Assembly: GCA_019843655.1 (NCBI GenBank)
Contig: JACDQD010000005.1
Location: 13,791,575 to 13,855,574 of the forward strand
DNA length: 64,000 nt
Direction of reading: 5' to 3'
Source: Lethocerus indicus
Lineage: Eukaryota; Arthropoda; Insecta; Hemiptera; Belostomatidae
Positions 37,091 to 48,084 of the stretch are shown in pieces (position 1 is the first letter of the stretch; every line of letters starts with the position of its first letter). The notes under the pieces were generated by a model, which worked only from the letters and a program-made list of their open reading frames with translations, was not told where the DNA came from and did not search any database. The position numbers were made by a program, and so were the translations under genes.

Positions 37091-37275
37091 TCTTGAATTC
37101 TTTTCGCGGACACACAAAGCGACTTATCCCGTTAACACGGTGTCGTTGCTATGACGGATTTTACGGTCGGGCGACTATTAAGAATAGGAATAACTGGATT
37201 TGCGTCCCGAAGAGTTATTCAAAACCTTCAAGCCGAATGGAACCCATTCACGAATGGCTATATTCCACTACTCCA

Positions 37276-37277
<2 letters not shown>

Positions 37278-37371
<94 letters not shown>
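37278..37371. repeat. Compound microsatellite (CT)n(TA)n
   Basis: About 50 bp of CT followed by about 44 bp of TA. Three overlapping frames read through it as Ser-Leu then Tyr-Ile repeats; these are artefacts of the array. A CT array can bind GAGA-type factors, but there is no direct evidence of that here. Confidence 0.97.
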
Positions 37372-37373
<2 letters not shown>

Positions 37374-37379
37374 GCACAG

Positions 37380-37954
37380 ACTCATAGTCCCGTTGTATTC
37401 TCTATGGTTTTTAAACCATCATTTGAAATGTAATAGCAATTCAAACTATCTACCTTGCCCGTATTGTCATTGTTGTTTATTTTCTGGTATTTGTTTTCGA
37501 TCGGCAGGCAGAAAGCATAGTCATTAAATAATGTAATTAATAAAAGCAAACACAGAATACATTTCTGACACGTCGCCATAAATGAATGGAGTAAGTTATG
37601 CCAGGCAAAATATAAAATATAGAATTGATTGACGAGTGATTCGCGTTTAGGTAGCAACGTGGATTATTATTTGCCCAACAGAACGATGACTCATGGACCG
37701 ATGAGGACGCATAATTAAGGAAGGAATTAATTAATCCTAATTGCGCTGTGTAAAGTGTTCTAATTTAAAGAGCGAGCAGCAACTGGTGTATAATGTAGGC
37801 AAATAGCCACTCAAGCTTTCGGCTCCAGTGTCGACGCGCCACCGATATGTTCTGTTTGTTTTTATCTATTACATTAATTTATTAAATCACACTAAACTAC
37901 TGATTTACGTGGATTTAAAGCTGGTAATGGTAAATGACTTAATACATTATTTAG
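37380..37954. other. AT-rich non-coding stretch
   Basis: I see no gene. A 91-codon minus frame (37382-37657) has no recognisable domain. Confidence 0.55.
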
Positions 37955-38001
37955 GTGTTGATAAACATTTACTTTAACTATTTTATTTTTGTTTTTATCA
38001 G

Positions 38002-38575
38002 ACTTCTGTTAGTATTAAATATAATCTATGGACATTATGTCACGTTATAATTCAGACAGAGAACCTTGTATCATGGTATTAGCTGAATCAAAAGGTGCCA
38101 GAATAGACCGAAGGGATCCGGTTCTGACGAAGCCTTACAATTCGCCAGGCCTTCGTTATGCTCCACCGCTACTGCCGGCAGCAAAAACTTCAAATCAGGA
38201 ATGTGGAAATTTCATCCCCCAATATTCCGTTACCATTATTTTAGCTTCACGCTGTTATAAGAGGAGGATTGTTTCATTTCCATATCGTATTTCAGTTTGG
38301 AATTTACTTGCTTATCCTGTGTGGAACGTAACTTATTAAAATATGATTGAAAAAGCGAAAAAGTGGGTGCGCCTTTCACTAAGAAGATGCTGATCGAAAT
38401 CGCTGGATGTCTATAGTTGTGGGAGTTATGTCAGTAATATTTTATTTTATTGGGTTTTATTAAATTTCTTATTCGCACACAGGTGCGTTACTAATGCGGC
38501 GGCCTTAAATTTTTATTTAAAGCACGGCGTAGGCTCGAAAAAAACGTTGAGATTACATCAGCGTTTTTTATGCAG
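38002..38575 (+). other. Candidate exon with a 103-codon frame
   Basis: A strong 3' splice site ends at 38001: branch-like TTAAC (37974-37978), a T-rich tract and TTATCAG, with no AG in the preceding 45 bases. The first ATG (38028) opens 103 codons to a stop at 38337-38339. The product has no domain I recognise. A moderate donor GCAG|GTAAAA lies at 38575|38576. Alternatively, ATTAAA near 38460 could make this a terminal exon. The acceptor is the solid part; the coding assignment is weak. Confidence 0.25.
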
Positions 38576-38819
38576 GTAAAAAACCCAGTGCATACTGGGT
38601 ATGTTGCCCGGTTGAAAAAGGGATGTGTACTCGGTTAATTGCCAACCATAAAACGAATCGCCCGGTTCCTGTAGATAGATAGAATAGGAGATGTCCCCGA
38701 GACTTGGAGTCGGACCAGCTTCCGCTTTCGCATGAGAAACAAAAACAGTCTCTACAAATATTGAATCTGGGGAGGAAACGTAGTAGAGCTCTGTGTATTT
38801 TTACTGTTGCGGTCGGAGC

Positions 38820-39260
38820 GATAAGATAATTACGTTAACAAAATTGCCCAGTACAACCGAGAGTGTGGGCCTCTGTTCCTGACCTACGTTCTAATGATAC
38901 TTTGAAATTTAACAGCCGCGCATCCTTTCGTACGTCGATAAATAAAAGTAATCTTCTGGTCTTGTCATTGGAATTATGTAGAAAAAGCTTTTTAGACTCG
39001 GTACAAACTGCGGATTCTTCATCGACCGATAGTTCAGCTGATTGACAATTGGCATGAGGCTATTCGGAAATGCGTAGGCAGACCAGCGGATTAATACCCA
39101 GCCGAGAATGGGTTTCGCGATTTCCTCTTTATAAAATAAAATCAGGCAACTATTGTGCGGTCAGTATGGCTTTAGGAGTGGGCGCTGACGTAACGCTCGG
39201 CCGATCTGCCCCATTTCACCGCGAGCGCTCCGACATCAAAGAAGTCTTCGCCGTATGAAA
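38820..39260. other. Mildly GC-richer non-coding patch
   Basis: It contains frames of 60-62 codons with no recognisable content. No structure was noted. Confidence 0.35.
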
Positions 39261-39680
39261 AACCGAAGTGTCATTACTTCATGAAATAGAAAAGGTAAAA
39301 GAGGAAATAGCCAAACCGCCTGCACTGTATAACAAATGCTTAAACCAATTTTTAGACGCCATTTTGAAAAAGAACCTATGGAACAAGGTTTACGAAGCAA
39401 GGTCTCCGATATGAAACACGACTGTTTGACGGACTAAAAATGAAAAGCAAACAGCTTTTTTGGGTAGTCCAATAGTTTTCGGTGAAGCGTATACAGTTTT
39501 GGAAGTAATTATTTGTCACTGGTGCAAACCAGTGGAGCATAAAATCTGGAACAAAAAAGTAAGATAATTTTTTCGCGAGTGTCATATCAAGCGGATGAAA
39601 TGTAGAACCTGGAACTGTTTGTCCCATCAATCATAACTGTCTACAAAGTAACTTCCCGTCAAAGCATTACGGATTCCGAG

Positions 39681-39866
39681 CATTATGATGAATTTTTTGT
39701 TGATGGCATCTCGAACTAATTATCTAAAATAATCGCGTAATGCTAATTGTTTGTTTGAATTGCACACTAATCGTGCTCCGATGTATGAATAATTGTTCTG
39801 ATTTACCGGTTCTTATTTCACCTGTTCTTATCTATTCTTGTGTTTTTATGTGTTGCAGGTAAGATG
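39681..39866 (+). other. Candidate recursive splice site (ratchet point)
   Basis: The sequence TTGCAG|GTAAGA at 39858|39859 fuses a 3' splice site to a 5' splice site with no exon between them. Upstream is a long pyrimidine-rich tract. From 39681 to 39856 there is no AG dinucleotide, an unusually long exclusion zone of 176 bases. Branch-like words CTAAT (39767-39771) and CTGAT (39798-39802) lie inside it. This is the layout of zero-nucleotide exons in long introns of Drosophila. It implies that this DNA is intronic and transcribed from the plus strand. Confidence 0.5.
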
Positions 39867-39869
39867 GAG

Positions 39870-41075
39870 AAATGTACTTCCTAAATTAGCGCACCGATCT
39901 ATGTAAGTTAAATTATAGTTTAATTTCTATCTGTTACTTGAGTGGAAACTGGTAGGTTACCAAGAACATTAGGTAACACTCATTGACGTCATACGTTTTC
40001 AACTGCTCTTTAAAACAGTGAGTTGAAAGATTCTAATCTAATTAAATACACAGATAAACAAATATTGACTATATAAATTTATTTCATAAATGAATATATA
40101 AAAACAATTAAAACATTTTAAATGTTTATCAGATCAGAAATTATTTGTGCATCCCTCCTATAATCCATGCAAGCGAGTGGTAGAAATGGGCTTGTACCCT
40201 TCGTTTCGCGTTCGTATACTGGTTTCTGCAGGATGTAATTTCGTAGGAACTCATAACATTTATGATAGAGATGAAGAAAGTTGATTGAAGCGTGAGGGGG
40301 AGAAGAATGCTTTTCGCGTTGAAATGACCTGCGGCTGCGAGAGCAGTTTATAACCGTTACGTTATTTTATTTTTTGATGATCCTGAGGTCACTTTCACTT
40401 TATAGTGACTAGTAAATAGTATATTACTAGTGTGTAAATAGACTATAAACTACGCGCATTGTTGAGTTTTTGAGCTCTTCATATTGGCCGTCTTTATGTT
40501 GATATTTAGGGTCCGGGGAAAACGTGAGCCATATTTGATACAGAAAAGCAGGAAAATTTCAGTCAGTGAATTCTGACTTCCGAGTTCGGGAATTAGGAAT
40601 TTTCGTGAAAAAGTTGGAGTTGACCGCTTTTATTAATAAATCGTTCAATAATTATGAAAATACTATAACAACGTAAGATGATCAGTAAAACACTAATATG
40701 AATGTTTAATTTATGCGGATTTCAACGTACCCCTCATCTGCCCCTCTTATCAAAAAAAGATTGACACTGTCATAATATCTGTTAGTAAGCAGGCTCAGGT
40801 TTCATTCCTAAAACTTACAAGGGTTTATAATTCCAATGACTGAAATCTTATTTATTGACACACCCTATTTCCAGGAATCCCTCTCTACGGGTTTCAATTT
40901 TTTAAACTTTTTAAACGGGTAAACCATAAAATTACATGTCACAGTGTATTATGTACATTTTAGAACTTTTAACGAATGGTGATCACTAAGTTTAGCTTCT
41001 TAGAATGTGGCTTCGACTGAACATTGAAAACTTTTCAAATAATCTTCTTTCAACTCCCAGCATAAAAATGTGTCG
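39870..41075. other. AT-rich non-coding stretch
   Basis: No gene seen. An 8-bp hairpin (ACTAGTAA, eight-base loop, TTACTAGT) near 40409-40432 is within chance expectation. Confidence 0.6.
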
Positions 41076-41079
41076 CTAC

Positions 41080-41290
41080 AACGGCCGAATGAGCTCAGCG
41101 GGTGGATTCCCTTCTAGACCGCTGAGAGAGGGGACCTTACCACAATAGGTAAAGATTTAGGGTGGCCCAAATACACCTCGAGGAGTAGGGTTCCTCCCTA
41201 ATGCCTCCGTCTTTTGAATAATTCAGCTTTTCTCGCGACCCCGTCGTATTTTTGGATACCGCTTTCCGATACTCTAGCCCTGTAGCTAAT
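41080..41290. other. GC-richer patch with an A-box-like hairpin
   Basis: TGAGCTCAGCGGGT near 41090-41103 resembles a polymerase III A-box. CTCAGCGG (41094-41101) pairs perfectly with CCGCTGAG (41119-41126) across a 17-base loop. No B-box follows at normal distance, so it is not called a tRNA or SINE. Confidence 0.3.
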
Positions 41291-41294
41291 GGAC

Positions 41295-42230
41295 GCCGCT
41301 ACATTTTTGTCTGAAATATAGCCGGGGTATCTATTCCGGCAAGGGAATGTTCCAAACGGCTTTACAAAGGGCCATTTCAGATACGCATAGAATGCACCCG
41401 TGAAACGAAATGAAAGTAGTGACTTCCATAAGTCTATTCACATTAATTACTGTTTAAATCTAAAAATTCTTCAGTGTTGTCCGAATGGTTACAATTTATT
41501 ATTTATCTAAAATAACTAGGAAGCATACAGCTGGATTTTAATATCTCGCAGCTAACTTTTAACAATACCCATATTCCTTCAATCGACGAAAATACACCAA
41601 TAAATTAAATCAATGCTTATCTTGGATTAGAATGATACATATGATTTCCGTTTTATCAGTAACATAAATATTAATATAAACTTTTGGAGAAAGTATAAGT
41701 TGTGGAATCGCATGAATATAAAAAATCTCATTTTATATCATCAAAATGGTTTACACTTAAACAATTTTTATATATATGTATATTTTTTCAAAAGAAAAAA
41801 TGATGTGTCTCCTATCAACGCTCGACATTAAGAATGCAAAATTGGTTCATATCATTGCCTACCATTTTGCACACAATGACAGAACGATACGTCAGCGCAA
41901 ATGGTATGATGTTGCAATTCAGTAATGAATAAGCCAAATGTCAGCACTCATGTTTCAAACATAATATTATTTATATTCCTTAAACATTCGAACCATTTAA
42001 ATACTCTTACAATGATTATGATATTAATAGGAGACACCTATTTTTACTGCACATAAACAGTTTGTTCCTAGGATGTTTGGGTAGATTACTTAATTTTCCT
42101 ACAGGATAATGATTGTTTATCTGAAATTCATTCGGAACAGCGATCGTTGATTAACATTTTTCATTTTAGGTTCGTATTCATTTAAAGTCGCCTAACAATC
42201 ATGAGGCTTCTATTTAATCTCTTTTCAAGA
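41295..42230. other. AT-rich non-coding stretch
   Basis: I see nothing identifiable here. Confidence 0.6.
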
Positions 42231-42480
42231 AATAGAAGGCGGCGGTCCTGTTTTAAAACTGAACTGGGCTCAAAACTGAGCCTGCTCGAGACTTTTCAAT
42301 TCGAGAAGAGACGGCGGTAAATCTGAACTTTTATTACGGAATTTGCCCGGGCCAAACAACTTTCCCTTAGGGAAACTTCCTTATTCCGAATGACCGGGGT
42401 GGCTCATTCAAAAGGGGCCGGGGCAAAAATTGACCTAAAGAGGAGAACTTGGGGCTTTATTGAACGAATGTAAAGAGAGC
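42231..42480. other. GC-richer island with several short hairpins
   Basis: Three perfect small inverted repeats lie within 145 bp: GGCTCA/TGAGCC (42267-42282, four-base loop), TTTCCCT/AGGGAAA (42361-42375) and GAATGA/TCATTC (42388-42409). A CTCG/CGAG pair lies between them. No frame is convincing. Confidence 0.35.
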
Positions 42481-42484
42481 AACC

Positions 42485-43120
42485 TATTTCTCGAGAATTA
42501 GAAATCATTACTTACTAAGTAATTTATTGTTATATAATTAATTGTAAGTACGCGTCCTTAGTTGTATGTCTATATCCCCGTTCTCAAGTAATATTCGTAG
42601 TATGAAGCATTGTTACATCGAACTATTGTCCTTAGAATTAGCCTGTAAGGTTAAATTAAATTGTTCATTGAGAAGAGCTGCGTGACTTTTTGCACTATAT
42701 ACTAACCGCACTGCCATCCTAATACTTCATATCCTCCAGCATAACACCCTGTCTTTCCTATCCCTAGACTCCATCCAGGCAACCTCCATCAGCGTTAAAA
42801 CCTTTCCTTTTCGGAAATTAAATGAATCTGTGCACTAACCCTTTAATTACGTTATAACTTCAGATGACCGATTAAAGCCATTTATTAAATAAAGGAAGAG
42901 TGTATGTGTGTATTTTGTAATAGTGTACGTCGTATTAGAATTAAGTGTTACATATGACTATATAGGACTGAAACTTATAACTAACTATAATTTTAATGGT
43001 TATAAAAAATGTGAAGTCAAATATACAGGGCCAACTTACTTTTTAATTACGTTTTCTGAGGCAATAAAATAATATCTCTATTACACTATAAAACAGCTTG
43101 TCGTTGTGGAGGATTAGTTT
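42485..43120. other. AT-rich non-coding stretch
   Basis: I see nothing identifiable here. Confidence 0.6.
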
Positions 43121-43124
43121 AATT

Positions 43125-43560
43125 TCACGCGTTATGAAACCCCTGCGGGTTTTGCAATATCCCTTGGTCCTGGCGGTGACCTTGCCATTCCTAACCGGGT
43201 CCGAAATTCCTCGCGCTCGGAATAGTTCACTTTTAAAATCTTGGTACAAGCTCTCAGTTTTATTAGTTCCTTAAACGGCGAAAGAAAACAACTGGTCCAA
43301 TACCTAATGAGCTGAGCTGGGCCCACAAAAAATGTCGGTTACGCTTTCTTCTTTTTCTTGATTTCTATCGGAGACCCGCGAGTCAAGGTAACAACCACCC
43401 GTTGAAAAAAATGTCGGAGAGAAGGGATAGACGGGTGCTTTCAAATCTCCGTACGGCGCAATTGAAGCTGTTAGCAACGGAAAAATGACAGATTAATGTA
43501 TGTTAATTCAACAATATTTCCTTATGCCGGGTTGGGGGTACACCCCCGTATTATAAGAGA
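43125..43560. other. GC-richer non-coding island
   Basis: It includes a near-palindrome GGGGGTACACCCCC at 43534-43547. Minus-strand frames (64-68 codons) have no recognisable domain. Confidence 0.35.
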
Positions 43561-44249
43561 GATCTGTAAACCTCGCATTGCCTCAAGAATATAGAAGGAA
43601 TACCAGAAAGCTAATTTTTCTATTGATTTTTAGATTTCGGCATAGTTGAAGTTAATATTTTAATTACAGTGAGTTGCAACCCATTTAAGTATATGGGAAG
43701 CGGAGCTCATAGATGCCGGTGTTCTTAAACATTATTATTAATATAGAGAAATACAAGAAAAGCTTACGTTTACGAAGGTTGGCAAAATAAAACCCTGGAT
43801 GTAGGAAGTGACAATCTATCAATAGACAGTCGTAAGTAAATACCTATCATTCAGGCCAAATAACGATTGAATAGCAATATTGCAAATACGCGATCCTGGA
43901 AGCGCTTGTGCGCTGACCGCAATTTATTCGTTCAATGAAATTCCCAAGCATGTTCAAATTTCGTTTATAAGCGCCCTCTGTTATCCTTTCCCCTCTCCCC
44001 CTCTTTTACGAGTTGACCTAACCTCTGTTTAATGACGCAGTGTTAGCACATCCTGTACTAAAATCCGATATGTCCAGCATACTGCTCCGATATGTTATTG
44101 CATTTCTAAAAAACATAAACCCTCCTTGTAACTTCATTTTAAGTACTCCATTTTTTGGCAATAACAGATGTTTGGATGCGAATCCGTTTTCATACTACCT
44201 TTTAATTATTGCAGTGTTAGGCTGGCTGTACTGAACTTTGTACATTTCA

Positions 44250-44660
44250 CCCTTGGAGGGTTTGCATATGTGAGATCACCGATGGCACCTGCCCCTTCAC
44301 CTTTTCCGGGCTAATTATTCGGTGGGTAGACCATGTACGGTGCCTGTCCCCGGCTGTATACTCTACGGATTGATTTCCAAACCCCCCCCCCCCCTAAGGC
44401 GGAGGTTCTAGGGCCTGGTAATTTATTCAGTGGCCGTCGCGGGGGTTCCCGCTCGCCCTACGTGCGCCTCCTATTGAATTCCTTCGGCATTTTCAGTCTC
44501 CGCCCACAAGCCCGTCACCCGGAGTTGTAACTTTTATATCGATATCGCCGGGAATATTGATTCGAGAATTGGACCCGTATTGTTTCCCCGCTCTTTCAGG
44601 CGGAGTGATTGAATGGACAGACTCGATGCGGTACTCCTTTTGAGTTTCTCCTCCATTTCT
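44250..44660. other. GC-rich island with a C13 run
   Basis: A run of 13 C lies at 44382-44394. A minus-strand TATAAAAG near 44530 points into the island, but no initiator lies at the right distance. The palindrome ATATCGATAT abuts it. No coding frame is convincing. Confidence 0.4.
44382..44394. repeat. Poly-C homopolymer
   Basis: Thirteen consecutive C residues on the plus strand. Length may vary, and miscalls are possible in assemblies. Confidence 0.95.
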
Positions 44661-45079
44661 AAGCCCCGGGGATTTATGATTTGTGCGTTAGGTTGGAATG
44701 AATAGAATTTTATTTAGGCCATCGGGCTTCTTTTGGAACTTCATATTCTTATTGTACTCCAATTGAGTATATTTGGAGGATAATATTTTGAACCCTCTTA
44801 TATCCAATAACTATTTTAGAGATATTTGACGTTGGTCCCGTAGACTAATATATTCTGAAGCCTATAGATGCATATAAACTGGAAAATATGTTGATTCATT
44901 CTTTAGAGCATCACTACTTAAGATTTCTGTGACCGGGTGTAATGTTAGTTCATGATTTATATACTTGTATGCACAGAAAATATAGCCTATATACGAAAAA
45001 TAAATAGTCCTGTGGTCCCTGGTTAGTCTTAACACCCATACCCACTTCGTTTCCGACGAGATACAAAGTATATTTTAGG

Positions 45080-45191
45080 TATAAAAGTAAACACTGGATA
45101 ATTTCTGTAGCCGGGAGGTTATCCGCTAAGTGTTTCTATTCTCGTTGCTCAGCGGTGCGTGCGCGGGTGTCAGTGAGCCAGATAACCCCGG
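45080..45191 (+). other. TATA-like word followed by a tRNA-sized fold
   Basis: TATAAAAG lies at 45080-45087. Downstream, CCGG plus GGTTATC (45111-45114, 45117-45123) pairs with GATAACCCCGG (45181-45191) through 11 bp and a two-base bulge. The fold encloses CGCTAAG/CTCAGCG (45124-45130 with 45148-45154). The result is an 81-nt branched fold of roughly tRNA size, but it has no T-loop consensus and matches no RNA family I recognise. It may be chance in GC-rich sequence. Confidence 0.25.
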
Positions 45192-45299
45192 AAAGCCTCC
45201 TGCACGTCTCTGCACGCCACATGGCCTTTCTTTCAGTCCAGCTCTATCAGCTCTTCCTCTGTTATGACCCTAGTGCTGGGGCAATTCCAGTATCACCGG

Positions 45300-47800
45300 T
45301 CTGAAACTATCACGTTTCGGTTCTCATTTTCTGTAACTTGTTTCTGAATTATCCCTGAATTTGTCTTATCTCTAAGTGAAAATAATAATTTAAAGCAGCT
45401 TAGAAATTTTGACGACGATTTGAGATGCTATAATTTCGATTTTCTAGTTTTATCGTAGGTAACCTTTTCAGTTTGTTTCTTCAGTCTACACATAGTATTC
45501 ATTAAGTCATCGTATAATATATCTTATAATTGTATAATTTCAGTTTAAATCATTTCATGCACCATTTTATTCATGAACAATTTTTACAGTTGTGCCTAAT
45601 ATTTAATAATTGTTACTCGTGAATAAAGCGCAATTGCTAATTATATGGTTGCTAATTGGTACTACGTATCAGTTTAGTCTTTGAAAATCGCAGTAATTAA
45701 ATAAATATATACTTATATATATAATATAGACAATAAAATAAGCTTCAAAATAAGAAAGGTTGGTAGAACATATAGAAGAGATATATGCCTTCGTTATTTA
45801 TCTGATACGTCCACATGAAAGACATCTGGTCACTCTTGGCTTCCCTATTGGTCCCCTCTAGAACGAAATAGGGCAGATGGCGGAGCCATTAAAATATACA
45901 GATAAAACGACGGTTTGTTTTCATGAAAGAATAGGAATGTTTCAATGGATATAGATAGCATATTAAGATAGATATAGCATTAAGGTTTTCTTTAAGTAAG
46001 TTATTTCAGATTTGCTTGACAAGTTAATTCTTAACCTTTTGAAAAACACGTATTTTTGAATGATAGACAATTTAAACTGAAGAGATAAACGCTGAAAGAG
46101 AGTAACTAACTGTCAGGATACAGTTAGAAAAGTGACATTAACTGAAAAAATGAATGGTAAAATACAATCGTCACTGAGAGAAATGCGGTCTAAGAAACAA
46201 CTCTGATATTGTAAACATGAGGATAAATCATTTATCAGGTAGAAGCGAACAAATAATGAGAGACAACGGGTACGCTCATGTTTACGGATTACTCCATGCA
46301 GTGCTTATGATTAATTCCCGACTTTTTCTAAACCCTTGGAATGATTTATTAAAGGTATATAAATTTTAAGGTTAAATCAGATAGTTGTTTGTGATAGTTT
46401 GTATAAAAATACCATTGTAAATATGTTTTTGGGAAAACATTTGTGGGAGTCATGATTTTTCCTTCGTGATTTAAGTGTAATTAAACAAAATTGTTATTAT
46501 ATGGTAGGTTTTTTTATAATAATCATTTATATTATGTATCTTTCGTTTTTTTCACGGCATCAATACTTAAGGCATCTTTGAGGCCGTAAATAATTCAAAA
46601 CGCGTTAGTGTCGTTCGGCAGAGAGGTGGGTAGTTGGAAGAGAAGGTGGAACCTTAAAGAGGGGTAGGGGTAGCCTCTATTGAACTAAGTTGTCTGGGGG
46701 GAGCTTGGAGCTTTTACAAGGGGTGGCTATAGACTGGCTGGGCCGTGAGATAGGATAGGGTTGCCCACTCAGGGGTCTGACCTTATCTTGTACTCTGATG
46801 CACTGCCCCGTAGCACGAGCCTCATTGTAATCTCGCCGCACCATTAGTCTAAATTTTCAATTTCAGTTTGGCACGAAACATGATGACGAACGTTTTAAGT
46901 TCGTTGTTTTTTCCGATGAAGACTTTTAATGTCGTTCAATTAAGATAGGACATTCAATTATATAATTCCAGTTATTAATGTAGGACATCCAATTAATACA
47001 GGAATGTCGATAGTACGCCAATGCAGAGTGGGCTTATACCTGTTGAAATCGCTGTAAACTCCTCGCATTAGCATGCGAACACTACTACAATACATTCATT
47101 ATTTCCTGCTCACCATTTTCCTCCTTAAAGAAATACCTCGTTAACGAGACAGAGATGATATAAGAACTGTAGAGAACACTTCTAGGGAGAAATTGTAGGT
47201 TATAAGTAAATAGAGCTATGGTCGAGATTAGAGTGTAATGGATACTTAGAATGGAGTACGTGTGCAATTATCGGTTGAATTATGTGAGATCCTAACCTGA
47301 ATGGATGTTGAGCACATGTGCGAGTGGCGTTATTAAATAGGGTTAGTGGATTTAGCCCACATTATTTATCTTCCTGGGTTTTAAACTTTCAGAAATAGGT
47401 GAGCTGTGTGTAGGCCATTGTGTCAATCTTTTCCAGGGCACTTTTTATATATACTCCATGTGGATGAAGAATAATGAAGGGACTGGAGCTACTTTATTCA
47501 GGATAATATGAAAAAGATTCGTTTCATATTGCCCCCCTCCCAACATCAAAATGTAGCGGTTTTCTTCGCGGCACCAAATAAGTATAATATTCGTAAACCG
47601 GGTTGTATTGAACTCATGATGACAGGCATCGTGTGTTGTTGAAATATATTTTGGGGGTAATATGTCAATAACGCCATTAAAAGGTGTGCATATTACCCTG
47701 CTCGGTCTTTCATTCGTATAGCGTAAATCTTAGCGCACATTTTCCTCTTTTAGAATCCGTGGAACGAATAGAATTGTATATCCCCGTCCCTATATAACTT
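45300..47800. other. AT-rich non-coding stretch with one G-rich patch
   Basis: No supportable gene. A weak splice-site pair lies at 45458|45459 (GTAG|GTAACC after a T-rich tract). A G-rich plus strand at 46621-46790 has four runs of at least four G, but the loops are long. Confidence 0.5.
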
Positions 47801-48080
47801 CTATCCGCTTAGGGCTTTATCTTATTTGAAGATTTTTGGATCCTGTTGCATTCCTTCGTGAGACGACGTCTGAATTCTTATCTAACGGCAAATCCGTTCT
47901 CCCGGAGCAATGAATTTCGTCGAATTTGGCATAGGTCGGAGGGTCAGAAGGGTCCCCGAATAAAAGGGGACGTTTAAGTGCTTTGAACTCTCTCCTATTG
48001 TAGTGGATGAAAGTAAGCGGGGGAGTCGGACGCTGTTTTGGCACTTGTCCCAAACGCGCTTGGGCTCAGTCACTCAATGA
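47800..48080. other. GC-richer non-coding island
   Basis: Overlapping minus frames (63 and 78 codons) are open here without recognisable content, consistent with composition. Confidence 0.35.
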
Positions 48081-48084
48081 AAAC

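Noticed and set aside
37093..37433. Three overlapping frames encoding Ser-Leu and Tyr-Ile repeats
   Set aside because: They are translations of the CT and TA microsatellite arrays.
46661..46723. G-quadruplex
   Set aside because: Four runs of G are present, but the loops of about 25 and 18 bases make a stable quadruplex unlikely.
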